Shown here in pieces: positions 25,457-33,982 of a stretch of DNA of 64,000 nucleotides. A program made the position numbers and the translations under genes. The stretch's first letter is position 1, and every line of letters begins with the position of its first letter. The stretch comes from Sphingomonas sp. (lineage in GTDB: Bacteria > Pseudomonadota > Alphaproteobacteria > Sphingomonadales > Sphingomonadaceae), in NCBI RefSeq assembly GCF_003248515.1, contig NZ_QFOB01000001.1, positions 496,001-560,000 of the forward strand, read 5' to 3'. The notes under the pieces are model-generated. The model ran no database searches. It was given only the letters and a program-made list of their open reading frames with translations, and had not been told where the DNA came from.

Positions 25457-26494
25457 ATGCAGCGATCGCGATGGCAGCACGGAATGATCGACCGGCGCGC
25501 CGCCCTGCGCCTTGGCATGTGTGGAACGGCGGCCATCCTGGCCGATTGTCGGGGCGCCCCCGCTTCCGCCGCGAGCGGCGCCATTCCCACCCGGCAAAAC
25601 GGCGTCATCACCGGCAACGATCCGAAGCTGATGCTCGAATGGCGGCGCTGGCTCGGCCGTACCGAAGATCATGATCTGCTCTATTTCAACCAGCAGGGCT
25701 GGGTGGAGCTGGAAGGCTCGATCGATTTCATCGTCTTCCTCGCCCGCCAGGTGCTCGCGGCGGGGCGGCGGGTCCACTGGTCGGTGCCGGTGGGCGGCAA
25801 GGCGGCCTATGGCGAGGTGGCGGCCGGAAAGCATGATCCGCTCTACAGCCGGATCGCGACGACGATCCTCTCCGCTTATCCCAAGACAGGCGAGCGGATC
25901 TGCGTGCGGCTGCCCTGGGAATTCAACATGGAGACCCAGACGCTCGCCGCGCGGGACGCCGCCGGCCGCTGGGATGCGCGCGCCTATATCGCCGCCTATC
26001 GCCGCATCGCCGGCCTGTTCCGCCGGGCATCACCACTCTTCTATTTCGACTGGTGCCCCAATATCGGCCGGGGCGGGATCGATCCGGAAAGCTGCTATCC
26101 GGGGGACGATCTGGTCGATGTCGTAAGCCTCGATGTCTATTATCGCGCGCAATATGACGATCAGGGCCACCAGGATGCGGGGCTCGGCATCTTCTATTAC
26201 CGCAAGTCGCAGCCCTATGGGCTCGATTGGCTTGCCGCCTTCGGGCGAAAGCACGGAAAGCTGATCGGCCTTTCCGAATGGGGCGTGGACGATGATCGCG
26301 CGACCGAATTCATGCGGCTGATGATCGGATGGATCCAGGCGCAGGGCGCGCATCTTTCCCACCATAATTACTGGGATCGCACCGATGGCGGCGTGAACAG
26401 CCGCCTGAGCGACGGGCATCTTCCCGCGATCGGCGCCTTGTATCGCAGTGCCTTCGGGGCGATCCCGGTGAAATCCGGGGCATCCGCATCCTGA
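25457..26494 (+). CDS. Secreted GH26-like glycoside hydrolase (beta-mannanase-like)
   Basis: 345 aa. The N-terminus IDRRAALRLGMCGTAAILADC contains a twin-arginine-like RR before a hydrophobic core, so Tat export or a lipoprotein is possible; the lipobox is imperfect (LADC). Two glutamates fit GH26 catalysis: Glu155 in RLPWEFNMET (acid/base, like HEMN) and Glu274 in GLSEWGVDD (nucleophile). SLDVYY and HNYWDRTDGG are also typical. It probably trims or degrades a mannose-type or related polysaccharide. Start 25457 or 25484. Confidence 0.82.
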   Translation: MQRSRWQHGMIDRRAALRLGMCGTAAILADCRGAPASAASGAIPTRQNGVITGNDPKLMLEWRRWLGRTEDHDLLYFNQQGWVELEGSIDFIVFLARQVLAAGRRVHWSVPVGGKAAYGEVAAGKHDPLYSRIATTILSAYPKTGERICVRLPWEFNMETQTLAARDAAGRWDARAYIAAYRRIAGLFRRASPLFYFDWCPNIGRGGIDPESCYPGDDLVDVVSLDVYYRAQYDDQGHQDAGLGIFYYRKSQPYGLDWLAAFGRKHGKLIGLSEWGVDDDRATEFMRLMIGWIQAQGAHLSHHNYWDRTDGGVNSRLSDGHLPAIGALYRSAFGAIPVKSGASAS

Positions 26495-26569
26495 AGAAAT
26501 CCCCAGGCCTGGGTTACCGCTGGCGACGCCCGCCACGACCTGATTCAGGCCAGCCAGGAATCGATCCGA

Positions 26570-27655
26570 TTACCGGGCGAGCGCCTCAACCTCTTGCGCC
26601 AGCGTATCGGCCGAAGCGCGCCAGCTAAACAAGGCGAGCCTCGCGCGCCCGGCGGCGATGCGAGCGGCACGCCAGCCTGCATCACTGGAGGCGCGCTGCA
26701 TCAGTTTGGCGAGCGCGGCCTCGTCATGCGGGGCGAAGAATTCGGCGGCGTCCCCGCACGTCTCCACCACCGCCTCGGCCGTGCTGGCGAGGACCGGGCA
26801 GTCATTCGCCATCGCTTCCAGCGGGGGGATGCCGAAGCCCTCATACAGGCTGGGAAAGATCAGCGCGCGGGCATCCCGCATCAGACCGGCCACCTCGGCA
26901 TCGTCGAGCCGCCCGGGCAGCACGAGGCCCTCCCCGATCGGCGGCAGGAAGCCCGTGCCGAACACCGAAGGATCGAGCCGGCCGACCGCGACGAGCCGGA
27001 TCGGCGAAGGCTGGAGCAACGCCAGCGCGCGGATCGCCACGGCCAGATTCTTGTTCCGGGTGATATTCCCCAGCACCAGGAAGAAAGGCACGCCGGACAG
27101 GCCCAGACGATCGACCACGTCCGCATCCGGCGTGATCTGGAGATGCTCGGCACCATTCTTGGCCACGATGATCCGCGCGGCGGGAATCCCCAACACCTCG
27201 GCCAGTTCGCGCTGCGAGAAATCGGAGACGGTGGCCACGCGCGCGCGCCGAGCGAGGACGAAATCGATCGTCTTGTGCACCGCACCGTAGAATCTGCTGA
27301 AATGTTCGGGGTGGCGTTGCACCGCCGCGTCGTGAATCACCACCACCTGCCGCGAGAGCGCGACCGGCCCCACGGAGGCGAGACAAAGCGCGACGCCCTT
27401 TCGGGCAGCACGCGCGAAATCGATCTGGTCCCACAGATGCCCGCCGCGCCGGCCGATCTCCTCCTGGGAAATATGCGCAAGGCCGGCATTCCGCGCGCCG
27501 GGCGGGCAGAGCAGACGATAGTCGGCCGATGCCTCGCCCGCGCCGACGCGCGCATCCAGCGCGCGGACAATCTCTTCCGCATAACGCTGCACGCCGCTCA
27601 GCGGCTGGGTGAGGTAACGGCCGTTGATGAAGATGGTGCGCTTCGCCAAGATCAT
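26570..27655 (-). CDS. GT4-type glycosyltransferase (RfaB/WbaZ-like)
   Basis: 361 aa GT-B fold. N-terminal INGRYLTQPLSGVQRYAEEIVRAL and C-terminal FPSLYEGFGIPPLEAMA with the EX7E motif are diagnostic of retaining family 4 enzymes. FLVLGNITRNKNLAVAIRAL is typical of mannosyl/rhamnosyl transferases. The start overlaps the upstream gene's stop by 4 nt. Cytosolic, membrane-associated role in surface polysaccharide assembly; donor unknown. Confidence 0.93.
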   Translation of the reverse strand: MILAKRTIFINGRYLTQPLSGVQRYAEEIVRALDARVGAGEASADYRLLCPPGARNAGLAHISQEEIGRRGGHLWDQIDFARAARKGVALCLASVGPVALSRQVVVIHDAAVQRHPEHFSRFYGAVHKTIDFVLARRARVATVSDFSQRELAEVLGIPAARIIVAKNGAEHLQITPDADVVDRLGLSGVPFFLVLGNITRNKNLAVAIRALALLQPSPIRLVAVGRLDPSVFGTGFLPPIGEGLVLPGRLDDAEVAGLMRDARALIFPSLYEGFGIPPLEAMANDCPVLASTAEAVVETCGDAAEFFAPHDEAALAKLMQRASSDAGWRAARIAAGRARLALFSWRASADTLAQEVEALAR

Positions 27656-28770
27656 GCTTCGCCCAGCAGTTGCCGATAGAGGCGCTCCGTCTGGAGCAGC
27701 ATATGATCCCCGTTGATCGCGCGATCCTGCTCGGCAGCGACCTCGCCCATCCGCGCGAGCAGGGCCTTGTCGCCCACGATCGGCGCAACCGCGGCGGCGA
27801 TATCCGCCGCCTCGTGCGTACTCACGATCACGCCGTTGTCGCCCTGGCGGATGATCTCGCCGGCGCCGGCGACCGGCGTCGTCACCAGCGGCAGGCCCGC
27901 GGCCAGCGCCTCCAGCATAACATAGGACATGGCTTCATACCGGCTGGTCATCAGCAGCAGATCGAAGCCCGCGAGATAATCCGCGCTGCGCCGCGCACCG
28001 AGCAGGCGGAAGCGATCGGAAAAGCGGCTCTTCGCCACGCAATCACGAACCGATTCCCGCAGATCGCCATCACCGATCATGACGCCCACAACATGTGGAT
28101 TCGCCGCCATCACGCTTTCCATCGCCGCGACGAACGTCTCCGGCGCCTTCTGGTGCGAGAAGCGACCGACGAAGCCGACGAGCAGTTCATCCGGCGTCAC
28201 ACCCAGTTCCGCGCGCACCGCCGCGCGATCGCGCAGGGTGAGCGGCGGAATGGAATTGCGGATCACATGCAGCTTGCGCATCGGGATGCCGATCTGCCGC
28301 GCATGGACGCATTCGTCGCTGGACACGAGGACCACCGCGTCGGTGCGCAGTGCGAGCAGCGATTCCGCCATGTCGAAGAAGATCCTCGCCTTGCGCGAGG
28401 TGGTGGGGTCCAGCGAGCGGAAGGCGTGGGGCGTATAGACGATCTTGCCATGCACCTTGGGCGCGAGCCGCAGAACGGCACCGGCCTTGGAACTGTGCGC
28501 ATGGACGATATCGAACGGGCCGATGCGGCGCAGCAGACGGCCAAGCCGCCACGCGCTCTTGAAATCGCCGGGGCCGATGCCGCGATGGATTTCGAGTTCG
28601 CTGAGGCTGACCTTCGCCTCGCGCAACGCATCCAGGAAGATCGGCTCCGCGCGGACGGGCGAATAGACGATATGGACGGCATGACCACGCGCGACCAACC
28701 CGCGCGAGAGATCGAGAACATGGCGGCCGGCGCCACCGCCGGATGCTTCCAGGACGAGACAAATTCGCAT
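27652..28770 (-). CDS. GT4-type glycosyltransferase
   Basis: 372 aa from ATG 28770; ATG 28818 with a slightly better upstream purine run is an alternative. GT-B motifs: LEASGGGAGRHVLDLSRGLVARGH at the N-terminus, VHAHSSKAGAVLRL, YTPHAFRSLD, VGFVGRFSHQKAPETFV, and SRYEAMSYVMLEALAAGLPLV with the EX7E-like pair. It forms a two-gene unit with the transferase at 26570. Confidence 0.92.
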   Translation of the reverse strand: MRICLVLEASGGGAGRHVLDLSRGLVARGHAVHIVYSPVRAEPIFLDALREAKVSLSELEIHRGIGPGDFKSAWRLGRLLRRIGPFDIVHAHSSKAGAVLRLAPKVHGKIVYTPHAFRSLDPTTSRKARIFFDMAESLLALRTDAVVLVSSDECVHARQIGIPMRKLHVIRNSIPPLTLRDRAAVRAELGVTPDELLVGFVGRFSHQKAPETFVAAMESVMAANPHVVGVMIGDGDLRESVRDCVAKSRFSDRFRLLGARRSADYLAGFDLLLMTSRYEAMSYVMLEALAAGLPLVTTPVAGAGEIIRQGDNGVIVSTHEAADIAAAVAPIVGDKALLARMGEVAAEQDRAINGDHMLLQTERLYRQLLGEA

Positions 28771-29080
28771 CGGCGCTACGGAAGCTGGCACTCCTATCCC
28801 TAGTCCTGCGACGTCCATCGTCTCGGGGCTGTCCAAATCAGGGGCGTGCGGGAACGGACGGGGCTTCGCCCGGCCGCACCGCATCAATACGCCATTCGGC
28901 CGCTATGTCGAGCCTGTCGTTGTAGAACCGGCATGTTCGGCGGCCTGCGATGCCGCGCTGCGCAACAAACCCGCGTCCCGCCCGCTCGCCCGCCGGGATG
29001 CGCTTGCGAATTGACCGAGCGGCTCGCTCTGGCCTAGCCGGTCGCTTCATGTCGCGGGGCGCGGCGGGAGATCGTCTGCC
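28771..29080. other. 310-nt intergenic region between divergent genes
   Basis: Lies between the glycosyltransferase start (28770) and the TTG-started nucleotidyltransferase (29081). It must hold both promoters. I see no convincing boxes, repeats or small gene; GGCGGGAG at its right end is the ribosome binding site of the next gene. Confidence 0.5.
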
Positions 29081-29839
29081 TTGATTTACATTCTTCTCGG
29101 CGCCGGCAGCGGCACACGGATGGGCACGCTCACGAGCGACCGTGCCAAGGTGCTCGTGCAGGTAGAAGGCCGCGCGATCCTGGCGCACAACCTTGCGAAT
29201 ATCGCGACGGCTGATCCTGCGGCGCGGGTGCGCATCATAACCGGCTTCGGCGCGGACGCCGTCGCCGCCTTCGTCAGGGAACATTCCCGGGCCGGCACGG
29301 TCGAAACGGTGTTCAACCCGGATTATGCGGTGGCGGGACCACTGCGCTCCGTCGACATCGGGCTGACCGGCCTTGGCGACGACGAGCCGGTCACCATCGG
29401 CAATGGCGACACCATCTTCGAACCGAGGGCGCTTGCCGCACTGGCGGCCGCGCCGGCCGGCGCCGCGCTGTTGGGCAGCCCGGCCGGAACAGCCGCCGAC
29501 GAGGATGACGTCCAACTGCTTGCGGATGGCGATGTCGTTCGCGTCGCCGCCAAGCGGCTGGGCGCCGCGGGCTCGCTCCCCGTTTCTGCCGGACTGCTGC
29601 AGATCCGTGGAGCGGCGGCGCTCGCCGTCGTGCGCGAGGCAGTGCGCGCGGGCCTGATGCAGGAAAAGACCGAAGGACGCGCGCTGACATGGCACAGCAT
29701 CATCGCCCGGCTCGGAGCGATCGTGCCGCAGGTCGTGATGGTGCCGCGCGACTGGTGGTGGGAATTCGACAGCCCTGACTGCATCGAACGCTATCACGCC
29801 CACGTCATCGGCCAGAATGAGCAGGCGTCCGGCGCATAA
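29081..29839 (+). CDS. Nucleotidyltransferase-family protein with TTG start
   Basis: 252 aa. The Rossmann-like NTP-transferase signature LLGAGSGTRMG (residues 5-15) with AKVLVQVEGRAILAHNL is clear. IGNGDTIFE likely carries the metal-binding Asp. The C-terminus DWWWEFDSPDCIERYH replaces the longer tails of hexose-1-phosphate transferases. A TTG start at 29081 has GGGAG 10 nt upstream, and nothing upstream extends the motif. It probably makes a sugar- or alcohol-nucleotide for the polysaccharide locus. Confidence 0.88.
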   Translation: MIYILLGAGSGTRMGTLTSDRAKVLVQVEGRAILAHNLANIATADPAARVRIITGFGADAVAAFVREHSRAGTVETVFNPDYAVAGPLRSVDIGLTGLGDDEPVTIGNGDTIFEPRALAALAAAPAGAALLGSPAGTAADEDDVQLLADGDVVRVAAKRLGAAGSLPVSAGLLQIRGAAALAVVREAVRAGLMQEKTEGRALTWHSIIARLGAIVPQVVMVPRDWWWEFDSPDCIERYHAHVIGQNEQASGA

Positions 29840-29851
29840 GCGGGCAATGAA

Positions 29852-29884
29852 AAGGCCGCCAGCGACGTGCGTCGCGGCGGCCTT
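29852..29884. terminator. Bidirectional terminator hairpin
   Basis: AAGGCCGCC (29852-29860) pairs with GGCGGCCTT (29876-29884). Inside, GCGAC pairs with GTCGC around loop GTGC, giving a stem of about 14 bp with one bulge. It sits between the convergent nucleotidyltransferase and sugar transferase genes. Confidence 0.7.
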
Positions 29885-29928
29885 GCGGGTCCAGGCGAGG
29901 AATGGGCGGAATTACCGCCCGCCGTCGC

Positions 29929-30630
29929 TCAGTAGGAACCCTTCGCCAGCAACACGCTGGGCACCGTCATGAGCAGGATCTTGATGTTCAGCGGCAACGA
30001 CTGGGAGCGCGAATAAGCGACATCCATCGCCACGCGGCGCCGATAGGTCGTATTGTTGCGGCCGCTCACCTGCCAGAGGCCGGTGATGCCCGGGCGAACC
30101 TGCGTATAGTGGCTGAAATAACGGCCGTAGCGACGCACCTCGTCCATCACGATGGGACGCGGGCCGACGAGGCTCATGTCGCCGCGCAGCACGTTGAACA
30201 GTTGGGGAAGCTCGTCGAGGCTGCTCTTGCGGAGAAAGGCGCCGATCGGCGTGATACGCGGATCATTCTTGAGCTTGTGATCCCGCTCCCACTCGCGCCG
30301 GGCTTCCGGATCGCTCGCCAGCAAATTCGCCAGCCGCTCCTGGGAGTCGGTCACCATGCTGCGGAATTTCAGGCAGTGAAATGACCGGCCATCGCGACCG
30401 AGGCGCTTGTGCCCGAAGATGATCGGACCGGGGTTCGTGATGACGATCAGCGCCGCGACGACGATCATCAGCGGAGCCAGGAAGAGCAGCAGCGCGGAGC
30501 TTGCGCATATGTCGAAAAGGCGAGTCATCACCTGATCGACCGAACGGCCCAGCCGTGCCTGACCGTTGTGCCTGCGCCCCGCCCCGGGCAGGTGCCGCTC
30601 GTTATACGCCATACTCGCCATCTTACTCAC
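29929..30630 (-). CDS. Undecaprenyl-phosphate sugar phosphotransferase (WcaJ/WbaP-like, short form)
   Basis: 233 aa from GTG 30630 (AGGGG 4 nt upstream); ATG 30621 and 30612 are alternatives. One N-terminal membrane helix (SALLLFLAPLMIVVAALIVI), then the bacterial sugar-transferase domain: KFRSMV, SLDELPQLFNVLRGDMSLVGPRP, GITGLWQVSGRN. This is the minimal monotopic phosphoglycosyl transferase, without the four extra helices of WbaP. It starts exopolysaccharide repeat-unit assembly on the inner membrane. Confidence 0.93.
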   Translation of the reverse strand: MSKMASMAYNERHLPGAGRRHNGQARLGRSVDQVMTRLFDICASSALLLFLAPLMIVVAALIVITNPGPIIFGHKRLGRDGRSFHCLKFRSMVTDSQERLANLLASDPEARREWERDHKLKNDPRITPIGAFLRKSSLDELPQLFNVLRGDMSLVGPRPIVMDEVRRYGRYFSHYTQVRPGITGLWQVSGRNNTTYRRRVAMDVAYSRSQSLPLNIKILLMTVPSVLLAKGSY

Positions 30631-31110
30631 TAGTCCCCTGAGGAGTGTACCAGCTGAAACTCGTATATCCTTGCTGCGATGCAAAAGAAAGAAGGTAACC
30701 GCCAAATTCACTCTCTTCGGCTGAATTCCGACGCTTTTCGTCTATATATAACAATATGTTAATCTTGGCGGCGCGGAGTGACGCCGATCCCATGCCGCGA
30801 TGCGACATAAGAAAGGGCCGCGCTGGCCCCTTCGGTTTAGAGGAAAAAGCCTGCAATCGCAGGCATGTGGCTACCGCTTCGGCGCACGCGTGAAAGCCAT
30901 CCGGAATCCCCCCAATTCTGGGGCAAAGCTATTACGACACGTTAGCAGGAGCAACCGCACCCGGGCGGTTCAAACGGAAGGATCGTCCCGGACCGGCCCG
31001 ATTTTGACGGAAAAGCGATCCGAATCGCCTCCGAAATAAATTTTCCGACGGAAAGATTTTGCGCCGCAGGGGCCGATTCGGCCTGATTCGAATCAGTCTG
31101 CCAGGTGGAA
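30631..31110. other. 480-nt non-coding region, partly AT-rich
   Basis: No gene is supported here. 30640-30780 is clearly more AT-rich than the surroundings and may hold the promoter of the sugar transferase. Several short hairpins occur: around 30812-30831, GCCTGC-AATC-GCAGGC at 30849-30864, and a CCCCAATTCTGGGG-type repeat near 30910. A regulatory RNA or long leader is possible. Confidence 0.5.
30844..30864 (-). terminator. Rho-independent terminator (minus strand)
   Basis: Read on the minus strand, GCCTGC-GATT-GCAGGC is followed at once by TTTTTCC. This is the classic stem plus U-run and one of the few with a real U-tract in the window. It lies about 250 nt downstream of the gene at 31111, so it would end that transcript or a small RNA. 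Confidence 0.65.
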
Positions 31111-31317
31111 TTATCGAATCGCGCTCGCCAGAATGGCACCAGCGCCGATCCAGAGCAGGGCAGATACAGGAACCGCAAGCGAGAGAGCGCGCATCAGGCC
31201 ATCCAGCTCCCCCACCGAGGAGGCGGATCGAATGCCCATCGGCGTGCGATCCAGATCCCAGGCGAGCCGGGTGGCGCGGCGGTCAAAAACGCGGGGACGC
31301 CCCGCGACCTGTACCAT
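31111..31317 (-). CDS. Small single-span membrane protein, probably general-stress regulated
   Basis: 68 aa. A polar N-terminal half (VAGRPRVFDRRATRLAWDLDRTPMG) is followed by one C-terminal membrane helix (LAVPVSALLWIGAGAILASAI). AGGA lies 6 nt before ATG 31317. An apparent EcfG-type promoter precedes it. No family recognised; the position and short length suggest a stress-inducible inner-membrane protein. Confidence 0.7.
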   Translation of the reverse strand: MVQVAGRPRVFDRRATRLAWDLDRTPMGIRSASSVGELDGLMRALSLAVPVSALLWIGAGAILASAIR

Positions 31318-31352
31318 GATGTCCTCTCCGATCCGATTATCTCGTCCGTATG

Positions 31353-31377
31353 AACGCAACCTACACGTCACCGTTCC
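31353..31377 (-). promoter_or_regulatory. EcfG-type (general stress sigma factor) promoter
   Basis: On the minus strand GGAAC (31377-31373), a 16-nt spacer and CGTT (31356-31353) match the alphaproteobacterial EcfG consensus GGAAC-N16/17-CGTT. The predicted transcript would begin about 30 nt before the start codon at 31317. No regulator is encoded nearby. Confidence 0.65.
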
Positions 31378-31450
31378 GTAACGCCATCGGAAATCGCGCG
31401 ATTCCAGCGCTTCGGCGCCCCGCCCATCAGCGCAGACTTACCGCGCGCGA

Positions 31451-32665
31451 TCAGCGATCGCGCCGGCCCAGCAGACGAAGACGCAGCGCATTGAGCTTGA
31501 TGAAGCCCGCCGCGTCGCGCTGATCATAGGCGCCCTGATCGTCCTCGAAAGTGACGACCTTCTCCGAATAGAGGCTGTGGGGCGAGCGGCGGCCGATCAC
31601 GCTCACAGAGCCCTTGAAGAGCTTCAGGCGCACCGTGCCGGTCACCTTTTCCTGGCTGTGATCGATCGCGGCCTGCAGCATCTCGCGCTCGGGCGAGAAC
31701 CAGAAACCGTTATAGATCAGCTCGGCATAGCGCGGCGCCAGCTCGTCCTTCAGGTGGGCCGCGCCACGATCCAGCGTGATCTGCTCGATGCCGCGATGGG
31801 CCAGATGATAGATGGTGCCGCCCGGCGTTTCATACATGCCGCGGCTCTTCATGCCGACGAAGCGGTTCTCGACCAGATCGAGGCGGCCGATGCCGTGCAG
31901 CTTGCCCAGTTCGTTGAGCTTGGTGAGCAGCGCCGCCGGGGACAGGGCCACGCCATTGACCGCGACGGCATCGCCGCGCTCAAAATCGATCGTGATGATC
32001 TCGGGCGTGTCGGGCGCGGTTTCCGGATTGTCGGTGCGCGAATAGACATAGTCGGGCACCTCTTCCCACGGATCCTCGAGCACCTTGCCCTCGGATGAGG
32101 TGTGCAGAAGATTCGCGTCGGTGGAGAAGGGGCTCTCGCCGCGCTTGTCCTTGGGCACCGGAATCTGGTGCTGTTCGGCATATTCGATCAGGCGGGTGCG
32201 GCTGGTGAGATCCCATTCGCGCCACGGCGCGATCACCTTGATGTCGGGCGCGAGCGCATAATAGCCCAGCTCGAAGCGGACCTGATCGTTGCCCTTGCCG
32301 GTGGCGCCGTGGCTGACGGCATCGGCATTCACCATCCTGGCGATCTCGATCTGACGCTTGGCGATCAGCGGGCGGGCGATCGAGGTGCCGAGCAGATACA
32401 GCCCCTCATAGAGCGCGTTGGCACGCATCATCGGCATCACATAATCGCGGACGAATTCCTCGCGCAGATCATCGATGAAGATATGTTCGGGCTTCACGCC
32501 CATCAGCTCGGCCTTCTTGCGCGCCGGCTCCAGTTCCTCGCCCTGGCCCAGATCGGCCGTGAAGGTCACGACCTCACACTGGTAGGTCTCCTTCAGCCAC
32601 TTGAGGATGACGCTGGTGTCGAGGCCGCCGGAATAGGCGAGGACGACCCGCTTGATATCGCTCAT
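31451..32665 (-). CDS. argG: Argininosuccinate synthase
   Basis: ATP-dependent joining of citrulline and aspartate in arginine synthesis. 404 aa. The PP-loop LAYSGGLDTSVIL is at the N-terminus; SHGATGKGNDQVRFE and GRLDLVENRFVGMKSRG are family hallmarks. Start ATG 32665. The tRNA-Arg gene lies 63 nt upstream on the same strand. Confidence 0.98.
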   Translation of the reverse strand: MSDIKRVVLAYSGGLDTSVILKWLKETYQCEVVTFTADLGQGEELEPARKKAELMGVKPEHIFIDDLREEFVRDYVMPMMRANALYEGLYLLGTSIARPLIAKRQIEIARMVNADAVSHGATGKGNDQVRFELGYYALAPDIKVIAPWREWDLTSRTRLIEYAEQHQIPVPKDKRGESPFSTDANLLHTSSEGKVLEDPWEEVPDYVYSRTDNPETAPDTPEIITIDFERGDAVAVNGVALSPAALLTKLNELGKLHGIGRLDLVENRFVGMKSRGMYETPGGTIYHLAHRGIEQITLDRGAAHLKDELAPRYAELIYNGFWFSPEREMLQAAIDHSQEKVTGTVRLKLFKGSVSVIGRRSPHSLYSEKVVTFEDDQGAYDQRDAAGFIKLNALRLRLLGRRDR

Positions 32666-32728
32666 CGGTCAAAAGCTCCGCACCGGGAGGGCGGATCGCG
32701 CCTTCCCCAGGCAAAAAAGGGACAGGAT

Positions 32729-32805
<77 letters not shown>

Positions 32806-32913
32806 CTGAGCGCGCCGATAGCAGGCAAGCATCACTCTCGCCACCCCTTGCGTTCGATGCGCTTTTGCGCGGCGCGGCACATACGTCAGCAAGGGCCAGA
32901 CGGCCCGGAGCCC

Positions 32914-33291
32914 TCAGCGCTTGACGCCCTTCACCGGCTGAAACGTGCCGAGCCCGCAAGAGGCACCGCGCATGAACTGGCCTCCCGTCCGCTGGAGCAC
33001 CGTGATGATATCGAGCGAACAGAGACGGCTGATCGAGGTCGCATAGGTGAATGCCTGCTCGAACCCCAGGCCAGGACAGCTTTGCGGCAGCACGTTGCGA
33101 TAGACCTTGCGGCCCACGAAGAAATCGATCGTGCGATCGTCGCGCACCCGGCTTTCGCCGATCGGCATGCTGATGCAATCGACCGCCGCGCCATCGGGCA
33201 CCGCCACGGGGACGGGCTTGTCCCTTGCGGCGATCGGGCCCGCCAGCATCATGGCGGCGCTCATCGCCAGCGAAAGCCTTGCGATCATCAT
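32914..33291 (-). CDS. Small secreted protein of unknown function
   Basis: 125 aa. Signal peptide MMIARLSLAMSAAMMLAGPIAA, then a mature domain with four cysteines (DCIS, SCPG, LCSL, SCGLG) that could form two disulfides in the periplasm. The start overlaps the nth stop by 4 nt, so it is probably co-transcribed. It resembles small sphingomonad secreted proteins of unnamed family; no function assigned. Confidence 0.82.
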   Translation of the reverse strand: MMIARLSLAMSAAMMLAGPIAARDKPVPVAVPDGAAVDCISMPIGESRVRDDRTIDFFVGRKVYRNVLPQSCPGLGFEQAFTYATSISRLCSLDIITVLQRTGGQFMRGASCGLGTFQPVKGVKR

Positions 33292-33971
33292 CCCTCTCCC
33301 GCTTCGACCCCGGCGATTTCCGCCCTCGCTGCTTTCGGCGCGCTGATCTTAGGGCGAAACGCGCAAAGGTCGATCTCGATGCAGCGCCAGCATTCGGGCT
33401 TGCGCGCCTTGCAGACATAACGGCCGTGCAGGATCAGCCAGTGGTGCGCATGCACGCGAAACGGGCCGGGTGTGATCTTTTCCAGCCTGTCCTCCACGGC
33501 GCGGACGTCCTTGCCCTTCGCGAGGCCCGTTCGATTGCCGACGCGGAAGATGTGCGTATCGACCGCGAACGTTTCCTCCCCGAACGCCACGTTCAGAACG
33601 ACATTCGCCGTCTTGCGGCCCACGCCCGGAAGCGTCTCCAGCGCCGCCCGATCGCGCGGCACTTCGCCGCCATGTTCCGCGATCAGCTTTTCCGAAAGCG
33701 CGATGACGTTCCTGGCCTTGGTGTTGAACAGGCCGATCGTCTTGATATGCTCCTTCAGCCCCGCCGCTCCGAGCGCCACCATCCTGGCGGGCGTATCCAC
33801 CTCCGCGAACAGGCGCTTCGTGGCCTTGTTGACGCCGACGTCCGTCGCCTGCGCCGAAAGCGCCACCGCCACCAGCAGCGTATAGGGGTTGGTCCATTCC
33901 AGCTCGGTTTCGGGCGCGGGATTCTCTTCGGCCAGACGCCGATAGAATTCGAAGACCTGCGCCTTGTTCAC
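33288..33971 (-). CDS. nth: Endonuclease III
   Basis: 227 aa base-excision glycosylase/AP lyase for oxidised pyrimidines. The helix-hairpin-helix LPGVGRKTANVVL contains the catalytic Lys, and VDTHIFRVGNR the catalytic Asp. The [4Fe-4S] ligands follow the C-x6-C-x2-C-x5-C spacing in CKARKPECWRCIEIDLC. It lies 11 nt downstream of dapB. Confidence 0.97.
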   Translation of the reverse strand: MNKAQVFEFYRRLAEENPAPETELEWTNPYTLLVAVALSAQATDVGVNKATKRLFAEVDTPARMVALGAAGLKEHIKTIGLFNTKARNVIALSEKLIAEHGGEVPRDRAALETLPGVGRKTANVVLNVAFGEETFAVDTHIFRVGNRTGLAKGKDVRAVEDRLEKITPGPFRVHAHHWLILHGRYVCKARKPECWRCIEIDLCAFRPKISAPKAARAEIAGVEAGEG

Positions 33972-33982
33972 GCGCGCGCGTG

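Noticed and set aside
30871..30900. Nine-codon minus-strand open frame (MAFTRAPKR) just before a terminator
   Set aside because: Suggests an attenuator leader, but there is no gene downstream to control and no repeated regulatory codons.
30942..31178. 78-aa minus-strand open frame ending in a Cys-rich GCGCSC tail
   Set aside because: Overlaps the better-supported small membrane gene at 31111, lacks a ribosome binding site and looks non-coding.
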